DNA of 44,645 bases from Nostoc sp. WHI (GTDB lineage Bacteria > Cyanobacteriota > Cyanobacteriia > Cyanobacteriales > Nostocaceae): contig NZ_WBKM01000352.1 in the NCBI RefSeq assembly GCF_015714725.1, positions 1 through 44,645 on the forward strand, written 5' to 3'. The notes beneath the pieces are model-generated. The model was given only the letters and a program-made list of their open reading frames with translations. It was not told the DNA's origin and searched no databases. Of the stretch, positions 33,565 to 43,335 are shown in pieces (positions within the stretch are counted from its first letter, which is position 1; the number at the start of each line of letters is the position of its first letter). The translations under genes and the position numbers were made by a program.

Positions 33565-36029
33565 TAAGATTTTTGATATTGGGGATTTGACAGTAAACTC
33601 AATTGTGCCTGACGTAGTGCCTCTGCTTTAGGTAAGCCATTATTCAACCCTTTATAAAATTCTTGCATAAGCAAAGCGGTAGAATTGGCATCCACGCGCC
33701 ACAAAGTAGCGACAGTACTCCGCGCACCTGCCTGGGCAGCTATCCCTGCAATTCCCATCACTGACTGCTTGTTGCCTTTTGCAGTTTCGCAGGCGCTGAG
33801 GACTAGTAACTCAATTGCATCTTGACTATTTTCAGTTTTGTCTCTGATTAAGCTGTCAAAGTCTCTAATATTAATTAGTTTGTCATAGGCTACCAGTACT
33901 GTTTTGAGTGGATCAGAACTGAATTGACCGTGGGTAGTAATATGTACAATAGGAAAATTATTTTGAGTCAGTTCTTCTTTGAACCTTTTAAAGGTAAATT
34001 TATCGTCTAACAAGGCTACTGACGATTTAGTTTGTTTTTCAACATTTTCTAGTTCTTGTTTAGATGGAGGCAAATTTCCCATGTTTTTGGGTGCATTTTT
34101 ATCTATATAGCTGGGGCTAATTTTTGATAGTCCAGCTATCAAAGCTACCATCTGGTTTTCATGCAAGATTCTAGGTTCCCTTACCCTAGAACCTACAGTT
34201 CCTGCAATACTATAATGCTCTATTAGATAATCTTTACCATCATATAATAATCCCATTGGTAAGCTTTGAAAAGATTTATCTAAAGTGAATACTAACGTTC
34301 CTGATGAGGGTATATATTTTTTAATTGGTCTAATTAAAGATTCATAAATTTTTTGAGAATAATGGGTAATAGCGCTCTCATTGATATTAATAAATTTTTC
34401 GCTTTGTAACGCTTCTAAAAGTTGATTCATCTGAAATCTGACTAACTTAGAGTCAACAGAATGATGGTGAAGTAAGCCATCTGGAGACTGAACAATTATC
34501 TCTATAGTATCTTCTAAGTCAATAATATTAATTACAGATGGAACGTTCTTGAGATTTTGAAGCTGGTTTAAAGCAACAATGTCAAGCTTGCCACATCGAA
34601 GAAAGTTTTCTAAACGTGCTATTTGCAGTCCTTGATTTATTTGTATTACTTTTTTTAGATCAGGACTAGGAGATGCTAAGAGTAATCGCATATAATTGCG
34701 ATATGCCGGTTCCATTTCCTCCTGGAATGAGAACTGTAAATCTCGGTTACTTGACAAAAAACTATCACGAACTTGAGTCATGTTTGCGATCGCAGCATTA
34801 TAGTTCTGAATCGCTAACTCAGTTTTTCCCTGCTTTTGGTAAATTAGTCCTAACTGCTGTTGCCATTGGTAGGCGATATCGGAAGACCGAATTGATTGAG
34901 CGAATCCTAAAGCTTTCTTAAAATATGCTTGTTTTTGTTCTGTTTGAGTTGATAATTTACCTAAAGTACCAAAACTATAGGATAACCATCGGATACTATT
35001 AATAGTTTCAGCCATTTTCAAGGCTAATTTAGCATATCGAATTGCTACTGATTTCAATTGTTCATCTGGGATCTGGCTGAGGTTATTAGCAAAATTCAAC
35101 CGAGCATGAATAGATGGCTCAGGTGATAACTCCAAAAAGGCAGAAGAATTTTCATCTATTTGATTTACCAATACTCGGATCTGTTGATTAACTTTCTGAT
35201 GAAGGTTCGCTTGATTTGGTTGATGACTGAGCCATTTTTTCCAACTTATCAGTAAAGTTAAGTGATTCAACTGAGCTTGTAGTTTAGCTGATTTGGAGAT
35301 ATCTGGTATATTTTCTAATATTTGGTAATACAAGAGTGATTTTTGCGCCTTTTGTGGAATAATATTAGCAATCTGCTCTCTAAAAAGTGGTTCCTCTATC
35401 CAAGAATATTTATCTTGCAATTGCTGATAAATTGTCTGTTCAATATTACCCAGAGACAGATAGATACCGCTAATTTTTGATGAAGATACAAGTTTTGCTA
35501 GCGTTAATGTTTCTTGTAGAACTGTTTCAGATTCGTTTAACTTCCCCAGAATCCGCAAGACTTCTCCGAGATTCTGTAATCCAAGCAAGTTAACCGATGT
35601 TGCCTTCTGCTTACCAATTAATGTCGTCAGTTGCTCTTTTTCAGCAACAGCAAGTTGCTGCAAAGTCGGGTCGCAAATACTTAGATTTGTATTAAAGTTT
35701 AAAGCTTCTAAAAGTGTATTGCAAGCTTGTTTATGTAATCCTAATGCTTGGAAAGCAAGGTTTTCATTAATCAGGCTTTCCGTAATTCCCTCTTGATCTT
35801 TTAGTTGACGATAAATTTTCGTAGATTCCTGCCAACTTTTTAAAGCATCATTTGCCCGATCTAGAGCTAATTGTTCGTGACCTGATGAAGTAAGGGATAC
35901 CGCTTGATTTTTTAGGAATTCTTTTTCTTTTTTTACAGTCTGGGCAGGGGAAGATGATTGAATTAGAATTATAGATAGCGCTAAAACGCCTGATAGGAGA
36001 TATTTAAAGCAACATTGAGGTGAAATCAT
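33525..36029 (-). CDS. CHAT-domain (caspase-like) exported protein with TPRs
   Basis: An 834-residue protein. A signal-like segment (KYLLSGVLALSIILIQSSSPAQ) is followed by TPR/helical repeats (about residues 40-420) and a C-terminal CHAT domain. The catalytic dyad is present: H700 (VHITTHGQFSSDP) and C747 (LVLSACETAKG); the last strand region GARSTVATLWRVDA is also typical. CHAT proteases are relatives of caspases and separase. The substrate could be the TPS exoprotein encoded 15 bp upstream. The N-terminal signal suggests export, unlike gasdermin-type CHAT systems that act in the cytoplasm. Confidence 0.9.
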   Translation of the reverse strand: MISPQCCFKYLLSGVLALSIILIQSSSPAQTVKKEKEFLKNQAVSLTSSGHEQLALDRANDALKSWQESTKIYRQLKDQEGITESLINENLAFQALGLHKQACNTLLEALNFNTNLSICDPTLQQLAVAEKEQLTTLIGKQKATSVNLLGLQNLGEVLRILGKLNESETVLQETLTLAKLVSSSKISGIYLSLGNIEQTIYQQLQDKYSWIEEPLFREQIANIIPQKAQKSLLYYQILENIPDISKSAKLQAQLNHLTLLISWKKWLSHQPNQANLHQKVNQQIRVLVNQIDENSSAFLELSPEPSIHARLNFANNLSQIPDEQLKSVAIRYAKLALKMAETINSIRWLSYSFGTLGKLSTQTEQKQAYFKKALGFAQSIRSSDIAYQWQQQLGLIYQKQGKTELAIQNYNAAIANMTQVRDSFLSSNRDLQFSFQEEMEPAYRNYMRLLLASPSPDLKKVIQINQGLQIARLENFLRCGKLDIVALNQLQNLKNVPSVINIIDLEDTIEIIVQSPDGLLHHHSVDSKLVRFQMNQLLEALQSEKFININESAITHYSQKIYESLIRPIKKYIPSSGTLVFTLDKSFQSLPMGLLYDGKDYLIEHYSIAGTVGSRVREPRILHENQMVALIAGLSKISPSYIDKNAPKNMGNLPPSKQELENVEKQTKSSVALLDDKFTFKRFKEELTQNNFPIVHITTHGQFSSDPLKTVLVAYDKLINIRDFDSLIRDKTENSQDAIELLVLSACETAKGNKQSVMGIAGIAAQAGARSTVATLWRVDANSTALLMQEFYKGLNNGLPKAEALRQAQLSLLSNPQYQKSYYWAPFLLVGSWL

Positions 36030-36044
36030 TTTTCTATCTTTTTA

Positions 36045-38558
36045 TTACTGAAATACTGAAAAACAAGAACTTACAGACAGTGAAGCATCATCCAAAGCTA
36101 AATTTGCTTGGTCTGTCGTCAAAACAAAATTCCCTTCAGAATCCTGAATCAAAGCGTTGGCTTCTACAATTTGTGTGGGTTGGTTAATTCTTAATGATTT
36201 TGGATTATATAGATTATTAAGACCTGAAATGGGAAAAGAGTTACTTTGTTCAATATTGTTATGTATTAGGTCGTCAGGCCTAGATTGTAGATTGCGACTA
36301 CTAACAGCAAAGCTACTGGTTCCTGTGCCTACTTGTTTTTGGCAAGCTGGGGTAATTTGAGGAGTTGTTGGAACCCGTTCTGGTGCAGCTTTATTGATGC
36401 CAGAATTATTATCCAAAGCGTTGATCTGGATATTACCATTCAATCCGAATTCTGAACTAGCTGTAATTTTGCTATCGGGAGAAGAAAAGAATCCGAGAGC
36501 ATTGATGTTGATATTACCGCCTCTTCCTTTAAGGGCATTGGCTGTAATCTTACTGTTTTCTATGACAATCAGAAGATTGGTATCAATAATGATATTACCG
36601 CCATTTGCGGAGCCTGTTACACTAAAGCCAGAATTTGCAGCAAGGGCAGAGATTAAGCCTGGGTCACTTGATGTAGCATTGATAGTACTATTACGACGTA
36701 CTAATAAATTATTTGCTTGCAAGAAAATATTCCCTCCCTGTCCTGACGCAGTTGCTGCTCCAATATTTGAGTTATCTAAGTTAATATTGTTAGCATTAAT
36801 TTTTAAATTTCCGGCATTACCAGTTCCAAAATTACTTACATTAACTAGAGTGCCATCTTTGAGAGTTAATCGGTTAGTATTGATTGTCACATCACCAGCA
36901 TTTCCATTAGTAACTGGTGGCAATTCTAGTAATTGTTGTAGTGCAGTAGAAATAAAAGCTGCGGTTGATGATATACCAAAAGGTTGGTCATAAACTAATC
37001 CATCAGAGGTTTCTCGCGTTATATCTATAGAATTGTAAGCATTAACTACAACATCTCCTGCATTCCCCTTTCCTAAAGTGTAAGAATTAATATTACTTCC
37101 ATTTTGTAAAAGAACCTTTGGTGCATTAACTGTTAAAATACCAGCATTTCCAGTACTAAAAGCTGCAACACCTAATTGGCTTGATGCCAGAGAAACAAAA
37201 GGATTAAATCCACTTAATTGAACTCCCTCATTGGCATTAATAGTTAAATTTCCACCCTTCCCCTCTCCAAATGTTCCAGATATTACTGTTGCCCCATTTA
37301 AAAGCGTTAAATTTCCTGTATTGATTCTGATATCTCCGCTATTACCAGAAGAGAAAGTATAATTACCAATCCCACTAACTTTAGTAGGATCAATAGAAGA
37401 AAAACCAATTATTTGCGTCGATTCTGAGGCATTCAAAATTATATTGCTACCGTTTGATTCTGTGAAAGTTTTAGCATATATAGCTGCTCCATTTTGAATA
37501 ACTAAGTTCTTTGCCGACACTTCAATATCACCTGCATTTGCTGCTAAATTTTCACTTAACAATCCACTGGCAATCTTTCCATCAGAGGAAGTGCCACTTA
37601 ATTTTATCGAGTCAAGGGCATTTGCATTGATACTTGCCCTTGCTTGAGTTCCTTGGTTTTGAATTAATGCTATCGAACCATCGGCTAGTGAAATTTGCTT
37701 GCCGATTAAATGAATTGAACTGCTACCGATACCACTAGCGTCTACTAAAGCTTGTTGAGATAATCTAATATCTTGAAAATTTTGTACATCCTTATAATTC
37801 AAAATCCAGCCATTAGAAGTGGGATTGAGGTTAACCTCACTGGATCTGACACTGCCTATTTCAATCCGTCCTCCAGGAGCGGTCAAAATACCTCCCAGTA
37901 GGTCAACATTACCTCCTATCAAAGCGAGGGTTTTTCCTTCAGACACCCGTAGACTATTAGAGCTAGTTGCAGATCCTAAAATGGGCGAAAATAAGGGGGT
38001 AGAAACAGTTAATCTATGACCTGTACCTTGCACAATAATTGCCCCTGGATTGCTTCCCAATTGCAAACCAACTGGAACACTAATAGTTAGTAAGGGTGTA
38101 GTTTTCACATTCGTGGCACTGAAGTAAAATTTATCAGCAAAATTAATGCTATTTGCCGTACTAGCAAGAAATGAACCACCAAGATTTAGTGAAGCATTAG
38201 GGCCAAAAATAATCCCGCTAGGATTTATCAAGAACAGGTTAGCAGTACCGTTAGCTCGAAGTATACCGTCAATATTTGATATGGATGAACCTGTTACCCG
38301 ACTAAATATATTCTGAATATCAGTCGGATTGTTGAAGTAAGCAGTGTCTCCAGTTGTAAGAGAAAATTTTTCAAAGCTGTGGAACAGATTATTACCTGCT
38401 TTCGTACCTTCATTAATAGTGGTGATATTACCCTGATTCGTGACTTGAGAATTATTAGGTAACGAAACATCAGGGACGATTTGTGCAACAGCTTGGGCCG
38501 AAGATAACAGGTAGTTGAAGGCACTTATATAAAAAACATAAAATCTACTTTTTTGCAT
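36045..38558 (-). CDS. TPS-domain filamentous-hemagglutinin-like exoprotein
   Basis: An 837-residue secreted protein. After a signal peptide (residues 1-26), a two-partner-secretion (TPS) domain follows with typical elements (QVTNQGNITTINEGT, FHSFEKFSLTTGDTAYFNN and the NPNGI-like motif INPSGIIFGPNASLNLGG). The rest is a parallel beta-helix of Gly/Asn-rich turns (GNAGDVTINTNRLTLKDGT). It would cross the outer membrane through a TpsB/ShlB porin, which is not in this window. The CHAT gene follows by 15 bp, so they form one operon; such pairs are common in cyanobacteria. Confidence 0.92.
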   Translation of the reverse strand: MQKSRFYVFYISAFNYLLSSAQAVAQIVPDVSLPNNSQVTNQGNITTINEGTKAGNNLFHSFEKFSLTTGDTAYFNNPTDIQNIFSRVTGSSISNIDGILRANGTANLFLINPSGIIFGPNASLNLGGSFLASTANSINFADKFYFSATNVKTTPLLTISVPVGLQLGSNPGAIIVQGTGHRLTVSTPLFSPILGSATSSNSLRVSEGKTLALIGGNVDLLGGILTAPGGRIEIGSVRSSEVNLNPTSNGWILNYKDVQNFQDIRLSQQALVDASGIGSSSIHLIGKQISLADGSIALIQNQGTQARASINANALDSIKLSGTSSDGKIASGLLSENLAANAGDIEVSAKNLVIQNGAAIYAKTFTESNGSNIILNASESTQIIGFSSIDPTKVSGIGNYTFSSGNSGDIRINTGNLTLLNGATVISGTFGEGKGGNLTINANEGVQLSGFNPFVSLASSQLGVAAFSTGNAGILTVNAPKVLLQNGSNINSYTLGKGNAGDVVVNAYNSIDITRETSDGLVYDQPFGISSTAAFISTALQQLLELPPVTNGNAGDVTINTNRLTLKDGTLVNVSNFGTGNAGNLKINANNINLDNSNIGAATASGQGGNIFLQANNLLVRRNSTINATSSDPGLISALAANSGFSVTGSANGGNIIIDTNLLIVIENSKITANALKGRGGNININALGFFSSPDSKITASSEFGLNGNIQINALDNNSGINKAAPERVPTTPQITPACQKQVGTGTSSFAVSSRNLQSRPDDLIHNNIEQSNSFPISGLNNLYNPKSLRINQPTQIVEANALIQDSEGNFVLTTDQANLALDDASLSVSSCFSVFQ

Positions 38559-38621
38559 TCTGATCTGAATTAAACTCAGAAGTGTACTTTCACTTTTTAT
38601 GTAGATTACTGGCTAGCAATA

Positions 38622-39914
38622 TTACTTATCTTCGAGATGAGAAAAAACAGGCTTTCCTGTATTTATCACCTGTTCCACAATATCGGCAGCACGACTGACT
38701 CCTCCAGCGCGACGAATAGCTGCTTGTAATCTAGAAGCATTTTTTTTGTAGGAATCTTCTGTCATTAACTGCTGGATGCTTGTTTGTAGGCGGGGAACAG
38801 TTAATTGAGATAAGGGTACAACTTCTCCAGCCCCTGCCCAAGCTAAACGTGCTGCTACTGCTGGCTGGTCATTAGCAATTGGAATAGCTAGCATAGGTAT
38901 ACTGTTGCTTAAAGATTCTAAAACCGTGTTCAACCCTGCATGGGTAACGGTAAGGGTTGTCTTTTTCAGTAGTTCCAGTTGAGGTGCATAGTTAACAACT
39001 AACGGAGAGCCAGGTAATCCTTGTATTAATTCTGAACCACTAGACCCACCAAGAGAAATTACTAGTTGGACATCTAAGCCAATACAAGCTGAGGCAATAG
39101 TGTGAAAAATTTCTAGTAATTGATTTTGTATAGTTCCAAGCGAAGCATAAATCAACCGTTGTCCAGTCAACTTTTCATACGGAAAAGGTGTGGGTTCTCG
39201 TCCAGTTGGATCTTGGTAAGGGCCAGTGAAATGAAAGCACTTGGGCAAAGACTGCCTTGGGAAGTCAAGCTCTTGCGGCAATTGACTCAGTTGTGCAAGT
39301 TGAGAAAAGCTATCTTTGTGAGGTGCTTGAGAGTAGAGTGGCAAGCTCCACTTTTGCCGATATATGTCTAAAACTTGAGTAAGTGGTTTTGTGATCTGTC
39401 TCGTCAGCAAATAAGCTGCTCTATTACGTAGACGTGCCCACAATGCTGTGTTATGGCTCCAAGATGTGAAAAAAGGTGGAATGCTGGCTTCTTGGTTAAC
39501 TGGCAAAGCATTGCAAACAGTAATAAAAGGAATTTGCAGAAATTCTGCAATAGTCTCACCTTCCACTGTAAGTTGATCTACTAACAACGCTTCTACACTA
39601 GCTGCTTTAATAGCTTGCGGTGCTTCGCTAAGTAGGAGATTTATTCCTTCTTTCATCAAAATCATAGTATATTGCAAAGCGCTAAAACCGCTTAATTGCC
39701 CCAACTTTGCTAAGGACTGTGCGGTTGCTCCATAAGGATGCTGAGACTCTCCTATCATGCAAAAATTTAGTCCCGCTGCTAGTGCCTTAGATTTAGCATC
39801 AGCAATTCCAAATAGAGTGACACAGTGTCCACGTCTTTGTAATTCTCGCCCCAATGCTGTCATTGGGTTAAGATGTCCAGTGCTGGGTGGACAGAGGATA
39901 CCAAAATGAGTCAT
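38622..39914 (-). CDS. GT1-family glycosyltransferase (UDP-sugar, macrolide-type)
   Basis: A 430-residue glycosyltransferase of GT-B fold. The N-terminus (MTHFGILCPPSTGHLNPMTALGRELQRRG written in parts: GILCPPSTGHLNPM, ALGRELQRRGH) is typical of GT1 enzymes with the catalytic His near residue 14. The C-terminal donor-binding domain has LIYASLGT, VTHAGLNTVLESLSNSIPML and PIANDQPAVAARL, the UDP-sugar-binding signature. It probably transfers a sugar to a small hydrophobic acceptor such as a carotenoid or a natural product. It lies 63 bp upstream of the TPS exoprotein gene, on the same strand, possibly within its transcript. Confidence 0.88.
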   Translation of the reverse strand: MTHFGILCPPSTGHLNPMTALGRELQRRGHCVTLFGIADAKSKALAAGLNFCMIGESQHPYGATAQSLAKLGQLSGFSALQYTMILMKEGINLLLSEAPQAIKAASVEALLVDQLTVEGETIAEFLQIPFITVCNALPVNQEASIPPFFTSWSHNTALWARLRNRAAYLLTRQITKPLTQVLDIYRQKWSLPLYSQAPHKDSFSQLAQLSQLPQELDFPRQSLPKCFHFTGPYQDPTGREPTPFPYEKLTGQRLIYASLGTIQNQLLEIFHTIASACIGLDVQLVISLGGSSGSELIQGLPGSPLVVNYAPQLELLKKTTLTVTHAGLNTVLESLSNSIPMLAIPIANDQPAVAARLAWAGAGEVVPLSQLTVPRLQTSIQQLMTEDSYKKNASRLQAAIRRAGGVSRAADIVEQVINTGKPVFSHLEDK

Positions 39915-40669
39915 AGTTATAAACTTTTTTCTACATGACTATCAACCGCGATCGCCCCAAGTATTATTGCATGTCTTGATTAGAACCATCTCTGCAACAC
40001 ATTGCATCTTAAGTATTAAAGATAGATAAAAGGTGTTTAAGTTAGCACTGTCTATTATCTGTAGGTTGCGATCGCGGATACATGCCTTTGCTTGTAAGCT
40101 AACATACTACAAATGTGTAAGAAATATTGATGCTTTAGTTTGGCAATGTTTGGAATGCCAGCAATGTATTTTTTGTAACTCATAGAAATTAGGGAAACTC
40201 AGCTAAATCGGGAACACAGGAAACACAAGAGACAATCGTTTTTCATTGAAAGCAGTTACTTGTACTATTATTGACAGCGTTGCTAATTACTGACAAAAGT
40301 AGTTTTTTGCGATCAAAGTTTCTTTTGTAAGAATTGCTAATTTCGGACTCCCTTAGCAAGTTAAAATCATGATTTTAATCTTGAACTTAAGCGAATCACG
40401 TTTATCTGCTTGATAGTAGATGGTTAAAGGCTAAGAAAATTTTGAGATTGCGATCGCGCTCCAAGAGTTCAATAAATACCATGCAGATATAGCTCCTAAA
40501 GGCAAAAGACCGCGCTGCCTCTTTGTCTCAATGAAATTTTGGCTACTATAAGTCCCTTGGCTACACAAAAATTTTCCTTTACTACTAAAGAAGGATAAAA
40601 GCCAGGGTAATTTTGTGCTTTGGACTCATTTTAGCCTGACAGTTTAGCGTGTAAATTGATACTCAGATA
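39915..40669. other. Intergenic region with HIP1 sites
   Basis: A 755-bp stretch. I see three GCGATCGC octamers (near 39946, 40068 and 40450), no convincing ORF, and no RNA gene. The glycosyltransferase promoter should lie at its left end on the minus strand. Confidence 0.6.
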
Positions 40670-41392
40670 TTATTCTTCATCATCTTCATCCTCATAATCG
40701 TAATCATCACCATGTTCTTCGTACCACTTTTCCTCTTCAGCTAAGGCCATTTCTCTCTCAATCATTTTTCTCTCTAGGGCTTCTCTTTCGAGCTTTTCCG
40801 CCTCAAGCTTTTTTCTTTCAAATATTTCGTTTTTTATCCGTTCTCTCTCTCTGGTTTCTCTTTCTACCCTGTCTCTTTCAAGCTGAATTAATCGCTGTTC
40901 TACTCTCTCACAGTAAAAATCCAAGGCTTTACCAGTGACACCTCCGGTAATTGCACCACCAACTAAGAATATCAAGGCAGTTTTCCAGCCGCCAAAGGGA
41001 TTACCGCTCCACTCCAGAGTACCCTCATTGAACCATACCAGTAGGAAGTAGACGAGAGTTCCAATAGCAGTATTGATCAGAGCAAAGACTCTTGGTGTCA
41101 TCTCGGATTGACGAAGTATCAACCACTGCCCCAGACTGAGAATCACACCAAAGATGAAAGCAGCGATTGCACAAAGAATAATATTGCCTGGGAAAGTGAA
41201 TGGATCTACTGCAAATTTAATGATTAGCGTGATAATAATTGGGGCAGAGAGCAAAAAGCTCAGGAGTAGGCTAGCACTAATCGCAAGAAACCAGTAACGA
41301 CCGAGATAACCCAGGCGAAATTCTAAGAACGACTCTTGTACTCCAAACAAAGTCATCCAAAATGCAATACTCGCCGTCAAATAATCAAGCAT
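40670..41392 (-). CDS. Membrane protein with charged coiled-coil and acidic tail
   Basis: A 240-residue protein with about four membrane helices: 29-50 (WFLAISASLLLSFLLSAPIIITLII), 66-88 (IILCAIAAFIFGVILSLG), 99-120 and 132-150. After residue 160 comes a long Glu/Arg/Lys-rich helix (about 165-220) and a fully acidic end (DYDYEDEDDEE). No family is recognised. The soluble tail may bind basic partners or cations. It is the only gene of its strand here, and stands 280 bp from the divergent ParB-like gene. Confidence 0.7.
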   Translation of the reverse strand: MLDYLTASIAFWMTLFGVQESFLEFRLGYLGRYWFLAISASLLLSFLLSAPIIITLIIKFAVDPFTFPGNIILCAIAAFIFGVILSLGQWLILRQSEMTPRVFALINTAIGTLVYFLLVWFNEGTLEWSGNPFGGWKTALIFLVGGAITGGVTGKALDFYCERVEQRLIQLERDRVERETRERERIKNEIFERKKLEAEKLEREALERKMIEREMALAEEEKWYEEHGDDYDYEDEDDEE

Positions 41393-41671
41393 TAACCGTT
41401 GTTTTACCCATGTCTTGAAGAGGGTATTTTCTAGAATACGCCCAAACAGTATTTTGTTGTTGTGGTACCTCTGGCGTAGTGGTTTTTTTGATACTTGGTC
41501 TATGAGATTTTTTAATGAGTTTTATATTTGGTAGTGCTTTAAAGCTGCAAAATATAAAAAGCAATGAAAAACCCCATCCTTCGTATTGTTGGGGGGATAG
41601 ATAAAAAACATATATCCCATGATGACACAATTCAATATTTGTTCAACTGCTGTCAGCCTGGAGGTGGGGCA

Positions 41672-42613
41672 ATGAACAAACCACCATCTAGACGCAAGAA
41701 AATTACCCCTGCGACATCTGAGGAACCAAAGCTAGCAACTGACTCTGCAAAGGAAAATAATTCTGGGCAGGATAACCCAGCCTCAGCAACAATTACGGTG
41801 ACGGCTGTTGAAGTAAGAGAGTTGACCGACCAAGAACAAAGCTTACGCTTGCAATTGGAACGTCAGGTAGAAAGGGCATTTTTGTCAGCAGGTCAGGCGC
41901 TGATGGAGTTGAGGGACAGACGGCTGTACCGTTCCACGCACCGTACTTTTGAAGAATACTGCCGTGAACGCTTCAATTATAGTCGTGATGCGGCGTACTT
42001 GAAGATTTCGGCGACTGTGGTTTATGAGAATCTTCAAAAGTTTTTGCCGACCAATGGTCAGCAAATTCCAATGCCGACCAACGAACGACAATTGCGTTTT
42101 TTGGCGAAAGCTGAGTTGGAACCGGCTGTACAAGCGAATGTATGGCAACAAGCAGTAGAGCAAGCTGGGAATAAGATTCCTTCTGGTCGCATAGTGAAAG
42201 ATGTTGTGGATAGGATACGCGAAAGTCCGAAAGTACCCAATCCTTACCATATTGGTGAAATATGCATCCTTCTGCCCAAAGAGAACCTAGACTTGAGAGG
42301 TAAAACAGGTTATTGGGGCGTGGTAACTCATGTTGGCGAATACAGTTGTACAGTCCAGACCTGGGACGGCGATTATACCGTGAAGATTGAACACCTGAAA
42401 TCACTGGAATTGCTTGATGAAGATTGCTTTTTTATGCAGCAGCTATGTGTGAGGTTACAGCAGTTGCATCAAGTGGCCAGCCGTGACTCTTCTGTGGATT
42501 GGCTGTTGCAGGGTTTGGGGAAACAAGCTAAACCTTATTTATCTTCGTTGCAGGCAAAATTGCTGGCGACTGTGGAACGGGAGTACAAAATCGAGTGGAG
42601 GCAACAGAAATGA
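41672..42613 (+). CDS. ParB/KorB-like plasmid DNA-binding protein
   Basis: A 313-residue protein. The start at ATG 41672 is supported by a strong GGAGGTGGGG site seven bases before it; an in-frame ATG at 41564 adds 36 residues without such a site. The middle (residues 70-180) fits a KorB/ParB-type DNA-binding region (SLRLQLERQVERAF, ALMELRDRRLYRSTHRTFEE, YCRERFNYSRDAAY, NERQLRFLAKAELEP). A C-terminal part with strand-rich sequence (GKTGYWGVVTHVGEYSCTV) and a helical end follow. It probably acts in plasmid partition or gene regulation. The 3' end has a frameshifted copy at 43175-43289. No ParA is seen nearby. Confidence 0.7.
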   Translation: MNKPPSRRKKITPATSEEPKLATDSAKENNSGQDNPASATITVTAVEVRELTDQEQSLRLQLERQVERAFLSAGQALMELRDRRLYRSTHRTFEEYCRERFNYSRDAAYLKISATVVYENLQKFLPTNGQQIPMPTNERQLRFLAKAELEPAVQANVWQQAVEQAGNKIPSGRIVKDVVDRIRESPKVPNPYHIGEICILLPKENLDLRGKTGYWGVVTHVGEYSCTVQTWDGDYTVKIEHLKSLELLDEDCFFMQQLCVRLQQLHQVASRDSSVDWLLQGLGKQAKPYLSSLQAKLLATVEREYKIEWRQQK

Positions 42614-42651
42614 TGGTCCAGCTAGGAAACAATAATTTAATGCAACAAAGT

Positions 42652-43023
42652 TTACTTAACGAGTTTAGTTTCAAATATTTCTCGCCACAATTCAAATTCA
42701 GGACAATTGCACCAAAGGGTAACGAACCCATCAAAAAGTTTAGTTTCTGAATTTTCAACTCCCCTTGGGAGAACTTGGATCAAGATAGGAATATCCAAAT
42801 CACATTTCCAATTTTCTATTTCTTTCTGAAGTTGGGCAATAGTGTCTTGATGAAATCCTCGGTCGTTGTTGGAACACTGAACAAGTAAACATCCATTATC
42901 AGAATCTTTGACTCGCTTGATCGAGAAATTAATCTGCGTCCACATTGATTGGACTTCATTGAAAATATTAGGCAAACCATAGTGATTGCCTAATATTGCC
43001 TTTCGGCGTTTAGATTCACCCAT
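42652..43023 (-). CDS. Unknown small plasmid protein
   Basis: A 123-residue soluble protein. It begins with a basic MGESKRRKAILGNHYG segment, as in many short cyanobacterial proteins, followed by mixed alpha/beta sequence (INFSIKRVKDSDNGCLLVQCS, IPILIQVLPRGVEN) with several cysteines. No domain is recognised. TGAGGGGGA lies a few bases before the ATG. It is convergent with the ParB-like gene, and stands between that gene and its duplicated 3' fragment. Confidence 0.65.
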   Translation of the reverse strand: MGESKRRKAILGNHYGLPNIFNEVQSMWTQINFSIKRVKDSDNGCLLVQCSNNDRGFHQDTIAQLQKEIENWKCDLDIPILIQVLPRGVENSETKLFDGFVTLWCNCPEFELWREIFETKLVK

Positions 43024-43112
43024 AAGTCCCCCTCAGCAATACAAATTTTGACAAAGATGACGAAGAAGATAAGGAATTTCCTGACGACGAGTAAGCTCAA
43101 TAGCGCTCAGAC

Positions 43113-43129
43113 TAACCCCCTGGGGGTTA
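43113..43129. promoter_or_regulatory. Perfect palindrome near the partition-like gene
   Basis: TAACCCCC and GGGGGTTA are perfect inverted arms around a central T. It lies 90 bp upstream of the 42652-43023 gene on the minus strand. It could be an operator or a binding site of the ParB/KorB-like protein. It is the only copy I found in the window. Confidence 0.4.
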
Positions 43130-43174
43130 TTAACTACTAATACTATTATAACGATAAATCAAGGGTTTCAAGTA

Positions 43175-43289
43175 TTTTGCAGTTGCAAGGATTGGGGATT
43201 TTACCAAACCTTATCTGTCATCCTTGCAGGCAAGGCTGCTGGCATCTGTTGAAAGGGAGTACAATCTTGTTTGGAAGCAGCAGAAGTGA
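43175..43289 (+). pseudogene. Frameshifted copy of the 3' end of the ParB-like gene
   Basis: From 43206 to the TGA at 43287-43289 this sequence encodes 27 residues, 21 of them identical to the end of the ParB-like protein (KPYLSSLQA, EREY, QQK). Upstream (43175-43205) the nucleotides continue to match (CAAGGATTGGGG against CAGGGTTTGGGG) but one base is missing, so the frame breaks. It is a remnant of a paralogue or of a duplication around the 42652-43023 gene. Confidence 0.85.
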
Positions 43290-43335
43290 TGAATTTATTG
43301 AGTGTAAAAGCAGCTTGAAAGTTCAAAATTTAAAA

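Noticed and set aside
41564..41671. Longer start for the ParB-like protein
   Set aside because: A strong ribosome site is directly before the ATG at 41672.
43043..43097. Acidic plus-strand mini-frame ending in a stop
   Set aside because: No start codon, no match beyond acidic composition; probably chance.
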